Source: Candidatus Epulonipiscioides gigas
GTDB taxonomy: Bacteria; Bacillota; Clostridia; Lachnospirales; Cellulosilyticaceae
Direction: 5' to 3'
NCBI GenBank assembly: GCA_001983555.1
Contig: LJHE01000082.1
Coordinates: forward strand, 1 to 43,507
Length of the DNA stretch: 43,507 bases
Below the pieces are notes generated by a model. The model did not search any database, had not been told where the DNA came from, and saw only the letters and a program-made list of their open reading frames with translations. This document shows, piece after piece, positions 17,101-25,076 of the stretch; the stretch's first letter is position 1, and each line of letters opens with the position of its first letter. Position numbers and translations under genes: made by a program.

Positions 17101-17889
17101 CCAAAAGTGCTCATACCTGTTTTTCCTGGAACAAATTGTGAATATGATATGCAAAAATCATTTGAAAAAGCGGGTGCCAAAGTAGAGCAATTAGTATTTT
17201 TAAATAGAAATTCATTACAAATTGAAGAATCTACTAAAGTATTAGCTAAAGCCATTAAAGAAGCAAATATATTAGCATTTTCAGGTGGCTTTTCTGCAGG
17301 TGATGAGCCAGATGGAAGCGGAAAATTTATTGCTACAGTTTTTAGAAATGAGTTAATTAAAGAAGCTATTGAATATCAGTTAGAAAAAAATGATGGCTTA
17401 ATTATTGGAATTTGTAATGGTTTTCAAGTGCTTATAAAACTTGGACTTTTACCCGATGGACAAATTACTACAATGACCGATAATTCTCCAACACTTACTT
17501 TTAACACTTTAGGTAAGCATATTTCAACAGTTGCAAATACTATGATTACAAGTAATAAATCGCCTTGGCTTAACAAAGTTAAAGTTGGAGAGTGTTATAG
17601 TATTCCTATTTCTCATGGCGAAGGTAGATTTGTTGCAAATATCAAAACACTTGATAAGCTCTTAGAAAATGGGCAAATATTTAGTCAATATGTTGACATT
17701 AATGGTAATCCATTAAAAGAAGCAAGTCCTAATGGCAGTTTATATAATATTGAAGGAATAGTTTCAAATAATGGGCGTATACTTGGTAAAATGGGACATA
17801 GTGAAAGATTTGAAACTAATATTTTAAAAAATATATATGGAAATAAAGATCAAAAACTATTTGAAGCAGGAGTAGAATATTTCAATTAA
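14191..17889 (+). CDS. purL: Phosphoribosylformylglycinamidine synthase, single-chain
   Basis: Converts FGAR, glutamine and ATP to FGAM, step four of purine synthesis. The 1232-residue protein is the long form with the glutaminase fused, so no separate PurQ or PurS is needed. The synthetase core (about 170-950) includes FKNETHNHPTEIEPFGGAAT and YWSDHCRHTTFM. The C-terminal glutaminase starts at about residue 970 (VLIPVFPGTNCEYDMQKSFE), with the nucleophile Cys1075 in GICNGFQ and His1142 and Glu1144 in SHGEGRF. The ATG at 14191 follows AGAGGAG; an in-frame ATG 39 bases upstream lacks a site. It leads the purine operon, whereas purL lies at the end of many clostridial pur clusters. No purine riboswitch was seen upstream. 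Confidence 0.95.
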   Translation: MAIFRLYVEKKTGIDIVAESIKQELKHFLHIENVEDVRVFNRYDVENIKKEVYEKAKVTIFSEPQTDIIYETLPHLEGFFVFATSFLNGQYDQRADSCEQCISLLDSSEKSFVKTATVYCISGNITEADKEKIQNHLINKVEKELVSLDELTTLKINHPIPKNVAILDGFISLSNEEISKFRDNNGLAMSADDLIYFRDYFKSENRDPSFTELKVVDTYWSDHCRHTTFMTEISDIEVEECEANTPIMEALKLYYKLRRNCSKKVCLMNLATIIVPYLKKDGKLSHLVESDEINACTIEDIIEIDGKKEEYLILFKNETHNHPTEIEPFGGAATCLGGAIRDPLSGRAYVYQAMRITGSGNPTEKIDQTIKGKLPQRQITTVAANGYSSYGNQIGLATGEVKEYYHDGYKAKRLEVGAVVGAVPKANVKREEPTKGDVILLIGGATGRDGCGGATGSSKEHTKESIKLCGSEVQKGNPVEERKLQRLFRNPQFTQCIKRCNDFGAGGVCVAIGEIAQSLVINLDNVLVKYTGLDGTELAISESQERMAIAVEQKDVELCLNLCEKENLNATIVANVTDDNRLVMTWRGEKIVDISRDFLDSAGVKNIVKAHIAPANIIKQSEVSKDDIEKMFASLNASSQKPLTSQFDNTIGKCTVLMPYGGRYQLTKEIGMVSKIPVLKGSTDHATYMTHGFSPTLSEQSPFHGAIYAIIESIAKQIALGANFDKIYLSFQEYFERLGNTPSTWGKPVATLLGALVAQKNLEIGAIGGKDSMSGTFGELTVPPTFISFACSVGLASNCISGSFKEKNSKILYLHIPRDKYDMPDFNYLKKAYKLLEGYIKDGLIKSSYTIGYGGISYALSQMCIGNKIGCSVRATDPLTQYYGDILLEVTDKSQTTKIDTNIFIPIGTTNETSILKINEFEFELEKIINTTNSTLDKVFTSFDNKDATQVPIKLYESKNIYMAQNKVVHPKVLIPVFPGTNCEYDMQKSFEKAGAKVEQLVFLNRNSLQIEESTKVLAKAIKEANILAFSGGFSAGDEPDGSGKFIATVFRNELIKEAIEYQLEKNDGLIIGICNGFQVLIKLGLLPDGQITTMTDNSPTLTFNTLGKHISTVANTMITSNKSPWLNKVKVGECYSIPISHGEGRFVANIKTLDKLLENGQIFSQYVDINGNPLKEASPNGSLYNIEGIVSNNGRILGKMGHSERFETNILKNIYGNKDQKLFEAGVEYFN

Positions 17890-17907
17890 AATATAAGGAG
17901 GAAAATT

Positions 17908-18393
17908 GTGAAAGTTGCATTTGTTATGGGAAGCGATTCTGATTTAGAAATTGTAAGACCAGCTATTGAAATAGTAAAATCGTTTGGAGTAGAAATAAGT
18001 GTACGTGTTATTTCTGCTCATAGAACACCAAATATTGCAGAAGATTTTGCAAAGAATGCTGAAAAAAATAGATTTGGTGTAATTGTTGCAGCGGCTGGAA
18101 AAGCAGCACATCTTGCTGGAGTGCTTGCAGCATACACAACATTACCAGTAGTAGCTCTGCCTGTTTCCGCCAAAACACTTGATGGGCTTGATGCTCTACT
18201 TGCAATGGTACAAATGCCACCAGGCATTCCTGTTGCTTGTGTTGGAATAGATGCGGGACTTAATGCAGGTCTTTTGGCATTACAAATACTAGGGGTGTCT
18301 GATAATAATATTGCATTTAAACTTAAAGAATACAAAGAAAATATGGCAAAAAAAGTTATAGAAAAAGATAAGAAAGTATCTGAAAGTTTTTAG
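17908..18393 (+). CDS. purE: N5-carboxyaminoimidazole ribonucleotide mutase
   Basis: Rearranges N5-CAIR to CAIR (class I PurE). The 161 residues show the signature [14 protein letters not shown], the [10 protein letters not shown] catalytic His segment, and [15 protein letters not shown]. The start is a GTG preceded by AAGGAGG. It follows purL by 18 bases and precedes purC by 26, in one operon. No purK (N5-CAIR synthetase) is in the window, so N5-CAIR must come from a purK elsewhere or the enzyme may act directly on AIR and CO2 as class II does. The [13 protein letters not shown] sequence cannot settle this without alignment. Confidence 0.93.
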   Translation: MKVAFVMGSDSDLEIVRPAIEIVKSFGVEISVRVISAHRTPNIAEDFAKNAEKNRFGVIVAAAGKAAHLAGVLAAYTTLPVVALPVSAKTLDGLDALLAMVQMPPGIPVACVGIDAGLNAGLLALQILGVSDNNIAFKLKEYKENMAKKVIEKDKKVSESF

Positions 18394-18419
18394 GTAAATA
18401 TAAATAAAGGAGCATATTA

Positions 18420-19127
18420 ATGGAAAAGTTAGAATTATTATATGAAGGTAAAGCAAAAAGAGTTTATAAAACAAGCGATGCTGATAAATATATAGTTTCT
18501 TATAAAGATTCTGCAACTGCTTTTAATGGCGAGAAAAAAGGTGAAATTGCAGGTAAAGGTGAAGTAAACAATATAATGAGCAATCGCATGTGTTCATTAC
18601 TTGAAAAAGAAGGTATCAAAACTCATTTTATCGAACAATTAAATGAGCGTGAAACATTAGTTAAAGCTGTTTCCATTGTACCACTTGAAGTTATTATAAG
18701 AAATGTTGCAGCTGGTTCATTTTCAAAACGTTTTGGCGTAAAAGAAGGAACCCCTCTAAAACAACCGACTCTTGAATTTTCTTTAAAAGATGATGCTCTT
18801 GGAGATCCTATGATTAATACTTCTCAAGTGCTGGCATTAGACATTGCAACTCCTCGTGAAATTGAAAAAATTGCTTATATTGCAACACGTGTAAATGAAA
18901 TTTTAAGTGAATATTTTGACAAAATAGGTGTGAAATTAATCGACTTTAAAATAGAAGTTGGCAGAGTTGATGGAGATATAGTTTTAGCTGATGAAATATC
19001 ACCCGACACTTGTAGATTTTGGGATAAAGAAACAAACAAAAAACTTGATAAAGATAGGTTCAGACAAAATCTTGGTGAAGTAGAAGAAGTTTATAAGGAG
19101 ATGCTAAACCGAGTTACAAACTGCTAA
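18420..19127 (+). CDS. purC: SAICAR synthetase
   Basis: Joins CAIR and aspartate with ATP to form SAICAR. The 235-residue length is typical of bacterial PurC. Family landmarks are LLYEGKAKRVYKTSD at the N-terminus, the VVSYKD-like nucleotide site written here IVSYKDSATAFNGEKK, VPLEVIIRNVAAGSFSKR, and KLIDFKIEVGR followed by ADEISPDTCRFWD near the C-terminus. AAAGGAG precedes the ATG. It lies in the purine operon between purE and purF with short gaps. Confidence 0.96.
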   Translation: MEKLELLYEGKAKRVYKTSDADKYIVSYKDSATAFNGEKKGEIAGKGEVNNIMSNRMCSLLEKEGIKTHFIEQLNERETLVKAVSIVPLEVIIRNVAAGSFSKRFGVKEGTPLKQPTLEFSLKDDALGDPMINTSQVLALDIATPREIEKIAYIATRVNEILSEYFDKIGVKLIDFKIEVGRVDGDIVLADEISPDTCRFWDKETNKKLDKDRFRQNLGEVEEVYKEMLNRVTNC

Positions 19128-19144
19128 ACTAGGGGGACATAAAA

Positions 19145-20518
19145 ATGGATAAGCTAAAAGAAGAATGTGGAGTTATTGGAGTTTATATAAATGATGAGAA
19201 ATTAGCGTCACGACTTGTGTATTATGGTCTTTATGCTTTGCAACATAGAGGTCAAGAAAGTGCGGGTATTACAATAAACCACAACGGAACGCTTGATAGT
19301 ATTAAAGGTATGGGTCTTGTTTCAGAAGTTTTTGATGAAGATAAATTAGATAGTTTAAAAGGAAACATTGCAATAGGGCATGTAAGATATTCAACTGCTG
19401 GTGTCAAAGAATTAGCAAATTGCCAACCAGTGGTTGCTCAATATAAACATGGAGCGATTGCTCTTGCACACAACGGAAATCTTACAAATGGTGAAGGTAT
19501 TCGTGATATGCTTGAAGAAGAAGGAGCAATTTTTCATACTACTCTTGATTCTGAATCTATTTTACAGCTAATGGCACGACAATATCGAAAAGGCATTGAA
19601 TCTGCTCTAAAAAATACAATGAGCATTATAAAAGGCGGTTATGCTCTAGTTATTACAACTCAAAATCAACTAATTGGCGTAAGAGATCCAAATGGTATTA
19701 GACCACTTTGTATTGGTCAGAGAGCTGATGGTAGCTATATTATTGCTTCAGAAAGTTGTGCATTAGATGTTATAGATGCTACGTTTTTAAGAGATGTTAT
19801 GCCAGGAGAAGTTGTTATTATTGATGAACATGGATTAAAAAGCATTCCACCTACTCATTGGGGGCAAAAAAAGCTTTGTATTTTTGAAATGATATATCTT
19901 GCTCGTCCTGATAGCGTAATTGATGAAGTTAGTGTATTTGAATTTAGACGAAAATCTGGTGAGCTTTTGGCCAGCGAATTTAAAGGTAGTGCCGATATTG
20001 TCATTCCAGTCCCAGATTCTGGCATACCAGGAGCAATTGGATTTTCATCAGCATCTGGTATTCCATATATGGAAGGATTGGTAAAAAATAGATATGTAGG
20101 AAGAACATTTATTCAACCAACACAAGAATTGCGTGAAATTGCTGTTAAACTAAAGCTTACTCCACTTCGTCAAACTCTTAAAGATAAAAGAGTAGTTATA
20201 ATTGATGATTCTATTGTTCGAGGGACAACATCAAAGAGAATTGTTGAAGAAGTAAAAAAAGCAGGAGCAAGAGAAGTTCATCTTTGTATCACATCTCCAC
20301 CTGTAAAATATTGTTGCTATTATGGCATTGATACTCCTGATAGAGGAAGTCTTATTGGAGCAAATAAAACTGTAGATGAAATTTGTGAATATCTTGGAGC
20401 AGATAGTTTGACTTATTTTTCACTTGAAGGTCTTAGAGCTGTTTGTGATAATCAAAGTCGTTTCTGCCGAGCTTGTTTTAATGGCAATTATCCAATTGAA
20501 ATACCATTTTCATTTTGA
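19145..20518 (+). CDS. purF: Amidophosphoribosyltransferase
   Basis: Commits PRPP and glutamine to phosphoribosylamine, the first purine step. The 457-residue protein is the B. subtilis type. A seven-residue leader (MDKLKEE) precedes Cys8 in CGVIGVY, which becomes the N-terminal catalytic cysteine after propeptide removal. Glutaminase motifs include ALQHRGQESAG and GHVRYST. The PRPP loop VVIIDDSIVRGTTS lies near residue 350. Late cysteines (CCYYG and FCRACFNGNYP) fit the iron-sulfur cluster of this type, which makes the enzyme oxygen-sensitive. An AGGGGG site precedes the ATG. A hairpin but no T-run follows, so transcription probably continues into the next gene. Confidence 0.96.
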   Translation: MDKLKEECGVIGVYINDEKLASRLVYYGLYALQHRGQESAGITINHNGTLDSIKGMGLVSEVFDEDKLDSLKGNIAIGHVRYSTAGVKELANCQPVVAQYKHGAIALAHNGNLTNGEGIRDMLEEEGAIFHTTLDSESILQLMARQYRKGIESALKNTMSIIKGGYALVITTQNQLIGVRDPNGIRPLCIGQRADGSYIIASESCALDVIDATFLRDVMPGEVVIIDEHGLKSIPPTHWGQKKLCIFEMIYLARPDSVIDEVSVFEFRRKSGELLASEFKGSADIVIPVPDSGIPGAIGFSSASGIPYMEGLVKNRYVGRTFIQPTQELREIAVKLKLTPLRQTLKDKRVVIIDDSIVRGTTSKRIVEEVKKAGAREVHLCITSPPVKYCCYYGIDTPDRGSLIGANKTVDEICEYLGADSLTYFSLEGLRAVCDNQSRFCRACFNGNYPIEIPFSF

Positions 20519-20532
20519 TAAATTTATTTTGT

Positions 20533-20552
20533 GGGCACGGGTTACCGTGTCC
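20533..20552 (+). repeat. Intercistronic hairpin GGGCACGG/CCGTGTCC
   Basis: GGGCACGG, GTTA and CCGTGTCC form an 8-bp stem with one G-U pair in the gap between purF and the ATPase gene. No T-run follows. Its arms resemble those of the 27228-27248 hairpin (GGACACG/CGTGTCC), so it may be a dispersed palindrome. Confidence 0.45.
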
Positions 20553-20577
20553 AATATAAAAAGGAAAAAATGTAAAA

Positions 20578-22148
20578 ATGCGAAATTATATAAATATTTT
20601 AGAAGGTTATGAAAACTTTTTAGAATTATGTACACAAAAAATATATGTTGATAAATCTATGATATTAGAAGATTTAAACGAAAGAATTAAAACAACTAGA
20701 AAATATATCTGTATAACTAGACCAAGAAGATTTGGAAAATCTGTTATGACAAATTTAATCGAGAGCTATTATAGCAAATTAGTTGATACAAAATATATAT
20801 TTGATAATTTTCAAATATCCTCAGCTCATTCTTATCTTCAACATCTAAATAAATATAATGTTATAAAAATAGATTTTTCAGCTTTAAATACTAGAAAATT
20901 AACGTTTGATGAATATTTAGATAAAATAGAATTAGAACTAGAGCAACAATTACAATTATTGTATAGTGATTTAGATATCTCGCAATATGAGGGAATAACA
21001 AATCAATTTACAGCTACAAGAGATAAATTTATATTTATATTTGATGAGTGGGATTTTATTTTTAATCATAATCTTTATTTAGAATATCATAACGAATATT
21101 TAAATTTTTTGAGATATTTACTAAAAGGTAGAGCTTATGTTGCTCTATGTTATATGACAGGTATATTACCTATTAAAAAACATTCTTCTAGTTCAAACTT
21201 AAATATGTTTATTGAATATACCTTTTTAAATGACGAAGTATTTGATAAATTTTTTGGTTTTACAGAACTTGAAGTTAAAAATTTATGCAAATTAAATAAA
21301 ACTATAAGTTATGAAAAAATAGCAGATTGGTATAATGGTTATACAACAAAGACAGGAATACGATTATTTAACCCAAGAAGTGTATCATTTGCCATTAGCG
21401 ATAATAGTTGCCAAAGTTATTGGACTACTACAGGAGCTATGGATGAGGTTTTAAATTATTTAAGACTAAATTCATTTGGTGTTAGGGATGACATAATTCG
21501 TATGATAAATGGTGAAGCAATAAGTATAAAGATTAGACAAGATTTTAGAGCAGGCGCAAAAATGCCCTCCACTAAACAGGAAATATATTCTGCTATGGTA
21601 ACTCTTGGATTTTTATCTTATTCAAATAATAAATTAAGAATACCTAATAAAGAGCTTATGTTTGAATTTGAAGATGCTATTAAAGATGATTGTTTCGGTG
21701 AACTAGCACAAATGATAAGAAATGCAGATGAAATGTTAGATGCAACTTTCAATAAAGACACAAAAAAATGGCCAAAATAATTCATGATATTCATAATTTA
21801 GAAATACCAATTTTAAAGTATAATGATGAAAATAGTTTAACATATGTAATATCTCTTGCTTATCTTTCTGCTAGAGATGATTATCGAATAGAGCGAGAAG
21901 AAAAGAGTGCTAAGGGATACGTAGATTTTGCATTTCATCCAAAAAATATTGTAAATCCACCAATTATAATAGAACTAAAAAAAGATAAGAACACAAAAGT
22001 AGCACTAGAGCAAATTTTAGCAAAAGAATATGCAATAAAATTTTTAAACGCATACAATAGAAATGTGCTCATTATTGGTATCAATTATAATAGTTTAGAA
22101 AAAGAGCATACTTGCGAAATACAAGAGATTGAAAATATAAAAATTTGA
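20578..22148 (+). pseudogene. AAA-ATPase-like/PD-(D/E)XK protein split by a -1 frameshift
   Basis: The first frame (20578-21780, 400 residues) matches the AAA-ATPase_like family (PF09820 type): YVDKSMILEDL near the start, a Walker A region TRPRRFGKSVMTNL near residue 45, FIFDEWDFI as Walker B, and FFGFTELEVKNL. It stops after DTKKWPK. The second frame (21768-22148, 126 residues) continues the same family's C-terminal PD-(D/E)XK-like part, with LAYLSARDDYRIEREEKSAK, GYVDFAF and IIIELKKDK. The switch is at seven A (21762-21768), phased A AAA AAA, so a -1 slip would yield one protein of about 525 residues. It is either a broken gene (one A lost) or a recoded one. Family members are common, poorly understood and often multicopy in gut anaerobes. 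The gene sits between purF and purM with no metabolic link to them. Confidence 0.7.
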
Positions 22149-22160
22149 AAGGAAAAAATA

Positions 22161-23186
22161 ATGATCACTTATAAAGATGCTGGAGTTGATGTAACTCGAG
22201 GATATAAAGCCGTTGATGCAATTAGTAAACATGTAAAAAATACATTTACAAGTGGAGTTTTAACAGATATAGGAAGTTTTGGAGGAGCATTTAGTTTATC
22301 TGCATTTAAAAATATGGAAGAGCCTGTTTTAGTATCTGGAACTGATGGAGTTGGAACAAAATTAAAACTTGCATTTATGCTCGAAAAACATGATACAATT
22401 GGAATAGATTGTGTTGCAATGTGTGTAAATGATATATTATGCTCAGGAGCAACACCATTATTTTTTCTTGATTATATTGCAACAGGTAAAATTGCTCCTA
22501 ATGCAATAGAAGAAATTGTTGCTGGAATAAGCCAAGGGTGTGTGGAAAGTGGATGTGCTCTAATTGGTGGTGAAACTGCTGAGATGCCAGGATTTTATCA
22601 AGACGGAGAATATGATGTAGCTGGTTTTTGTGTAGGTATAGTTGATAAAAAAGATATGATAGATGGCAAAGATTTAAAAGAAGGCGATGTGTTAATTGGA
22701 CTTAGCTCTAGTGGAGTTCATAGCAATGGATATTCTTTAATTAGAAAGCTTATAGAAGTGAGCGGAATTAATATTAATGAATATACTGAAGAACTTGGCG
22801 AAACATATGGAGAAGCTCTTTTAAAACCTACAAAATTATATGTGAAAAGTGTGCTTGCTCTAAAAGAACAAGTTAAAATAAAAGGTATGGCACATATTAC
22901 AGGTGGAGGCTTTATCGAAAATATTCCACGTATGTTTAATAAGGATTTATCAGCACAAATTAATTTGAGCTCTATTAAAAAGCCTCCAATATATAAATTT
23001 GTTGAAGAAGTTTCAAAGCTTACTAAAGAAGAACTTTATAATACTTTTAATATGGGTATTGGAATGGTTATAGCTATTGATAAGGAAGATGCAGACAAAG
23101 CTCTAAAAATTTTAGCAGAGCAAGGGGAAAATGCCACTGTAATTGGTCAAGTGGTAGCTGGTACAAAAGAAGTACATTTAAAATAA
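22161..23186 (+). CDS. purM: AIR synthetase
   Basis: Closes the imidazole ring, turning FGAM into AIR with ATP. The 341 residues match the family: YKDAGVDVTRGYKAVDAI at the N-terminus, SGTDGVGTKLKLAF, CVNDILCSGATPLFFLDY, LIGGETAEMPGFY, and HITGGGFIENIPRMF toward the end. GAAAGGA precedes the ATG. The start is 12 bases after the frameshifted ATPase/nuclease gene, so purM must be read through that gene or from an unseen internal promoter. Confidence 0.96.
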   Translation: MITYKDAGVDVTRGYKAVDAISKHVKNTFTSGVLTDIGSFGGAFSLSAFKNMEEPVLVSGTDGVGTKLKLAFMLEKHDTIGIDCVAMCVNDILCSGATPLFFLDYIATGKIAPNAIEEIVAGISQGCVESGCALIGGETAEMPGFYQDGEYDVAGFCVGIVDKKDMIDGKDLKEGDVLIGLSSSGVHSNGYSLIRKLIEVSGININEYTEELGETYGEALLKPTKLYVKSVLALKEQVKIKGMAHITGGGFIENIPRMFNKDLSAQINLSSIKKPPIYKFVEEVSKLTKEELYNTFNMGIGMVIAIDKEDADKALKILAEQGENATVIGQVVAGTKEVHLK

Positions 23187-23215
23187 GAAAGATAAAATAA
23201 GAAAGGATTGATTTT

Positions 23216-23788
23216 TTGTTTAATATTGCCGTTTTTGTATCAGGTTCTGGAAGTAATTTACAAGCAATGATAGATAAGCAAGATACTTTAAAAAGCAAAA
23301 TTTGTTGTATAATTTCCAATAAAAAAGATGCTTATGCTCTGATTCGTGCAAAAAATCATAATATTCCAAGTTTTGTCGTAACAAAAAAAGGCAAAGCAGG
23401 TGAGCAAGCAATAATTGAAATACTAGAACAATTTGATATTAATTTAATCGTACTTGCAGGATATTTACGTATTTTAAGCTCTGAATTAATTAATAAGTAT
23501 AGAGGACGTATTATAAATATCCATCCTTCTCTTTTACCAAAATATGGAGGTGCGGGATTTTATGGCTTAAATGTTCACAAAGCAGTTATTGAGAATAACG
23601 AAAAAATTTCAGGAGCAACTGTACATTTTGTAGAAGAAGGTATAGATACTGGAAAAATTATTTTACAAAAACAATTAGAAATTGAAGAAGGTGAAACACC
23701 AGAGTCTTTACAAATCAAAATATTAACCAATATTGAGCATAATTTATTAGTAGATAGTATAAAGTTATTAGAAAGGGAAACCCTATGA
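23216..23788 (+). CDS. purN: Phosphoribosylglycinamide formyltransferase
   Basis: Transfers a formyl group from 10-formyl-THF to GAR. The 190 residues carry the N-terminal FVSGSGSNLQAM loop, the catalytic NIHPSLLPKY segment with the conserved His, and SGATVHFVEEGIDTG with the conserved Asp. The start is a TTG preceded by GAAAGGA, chosen because it gives the family N-terminus MFNIAVFVSGSGSN. The gene overlaps purD by four bases (ATGA), indicating translational coupling. Confidence 0.94.
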   Translation: MFNIAVFVSGSGSNLQAMIDKQDTLKSKICCIISNKKDAYALIRAKNHNIPSFVVTKKGKAGEQAIIEILEQFDINLIVLAGYLRILSSELINKYRGRIINIHPSLLPKYGGAGFYGLNVHKAVIENNEKISGATVHFVEEGIDTGKIILQKQLEIEEGETPESLQIKILTNIEHNLLVDSIKLLERETL

Positions 23789-25038
23789 AGGTATTAATTA
23801 TTGGAAATGGTGGCAGAGAAACTGCCATTTGTAATTGTATAAATAGACAAAATAAAGATGTACAACTTTTTTGTACCCGAGCTAATCCTGGAATTTTATC
23901 TATAGCAGAAAATGTTGATATTAGTCCTGAAGATGTCGATGGATTAGTGGATTTTGTAGCAAAAAATAATATCGATTTTACAATTGTTGGACCAGAAGTC
24001 CCTCTAGTGGCTGGAATTGTAGATAAATTTTTGCAAAAAGGATTAAAAATATTTGGTCCAAATAAAGAATGCGCCACTTTTGAGGGCAGTAAGAAATTTA
24101 CTAAAGATTTTTTAACTAAATATAATATTCCAACAGCAAAATATCAAAGCTTTACTAAAGAGCAAGAGTTACAAGCTGTTGAAGCTTTAAAAACATATAG
24201 TTTGCCAGTGGTTATAAAAGCTGATGGTCTTGCAGCAGGTAAAGGTGTTCTTATTTGCAATAGCTATGAAGAAGCTACTAAAGCCATAAAAGATATTTTT
24301 AGTGATGTGTTTAAAGGTGCGGGAAATAGTCTTGTTATAGAAGAATATCTTGATGGAGTGGAAGCTTCTCTACTTTGCTTTGTTGATGGAAAAACAATTG
24401 TTCCAATGGAAACCGCAAGAGATTATAAACGAATTTATGATAACGACCAGGGCGAAAATACTGGTGGAATGGGTGGATTTTCACCTAATCCAATAATAAA
24501 TAGTAGCTTAAATTTACAAGAAACCATTTTAGCTCCTATAATAAATGGCTTTAAAAATGAAAATTTAGATTTTAGAGGAGTGTTATTTATTGGTCTTATG
24601 ATTGTAAATAATATACCTTATGTTCTTGAATTTAATGTACGTTTTGGTGACCCTGAAACACAAAGTGTTTTGCCACGACTTAAAACAAATTTATTAGATA
24701 TATTAATATCCGTGAGCAATGGCGATTTATCTAAAATAAATTTAGAATGGGATGAGCGCTGCTCGGTTACAGTCGTACTTGCAAGTGAAGGATATCCAAC
24801 TAGGTCAGTAAATGAAAGACGTATAATTTATGGACTAGATAGCATTGATAAAGATGTTTTTGTATTTCAAGCGGGTACAAAACAAGATGGAGCAGATATT
24901 ATTGTAAATGGTGGGAGAGTGTTAGCCATTACTGCTCTTGCAAATTCCCTAGAAGATGCTAGAAATAAAGTTTATAATCAAATAGATAAAGTTAATTTTG
25001 ATGGAATGCAATATAGAAAAGATATTGCAAAAATATAA
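23785..25038 (+). CDS. purD: Phosphoribosylamine-glycine ligase
   Basis: An ATP-grasp enzyme joining phosphoribosylamine and glycine to give GAR. The 417 residues begin MKVLIIGNGGRETAI and contain IVGPEVPLVAGIVDKF, the ATP-grasp stretch PVVIKADGLAAGKGV, GVEASLLCFVDG, NTGGMGGFSPNP and FNVRFGDPETQSVLPRL. It overlaps the end of purN by four bases. It closes the purine cluster. In many clostridia purH sits between purN and purD, and here there is no room for it. Confidence 0.96.
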   Translation: MKVLIIGNGGRETAICNCINRQNKDVQLFCTRANPGILSIAENVDISPEDVDGLVDFVAKNNIDFTIVGPEVPLVAGIVDKFLQKGLKIFGPNKECATFEGSKKFTKDFLTKYNIPTAKYQSFTKEQELQAVEALKTYSLPVVIKADGLAAGKGVLICNSYEEATKAIKDIFSDVFKGAGNSLVIEEYLDGVEASLLCFVDGKTIVPMETARDYKRIYDNDQGENTGGMGGFSPNPIINSSLNLQETILAPIINGFKNENLDFRGVLFIGLMIVNNIPYVLEFNVRFGDPETQSVLPRLKTNLLDILISVSNGDLSKINLEWDERCSVTVVLASEGYPTRSVNERRIIYGLDSIDKDVFVFQAGTKQDGADIIVNGGRVLAITALANSLEDARNKVYNQIDKVNFDGMQYRKDIAKI

Positions 25039-25076
25039 TATCTATTTTACTGTTTTTATGTAGAAAAGAGAGGGCT

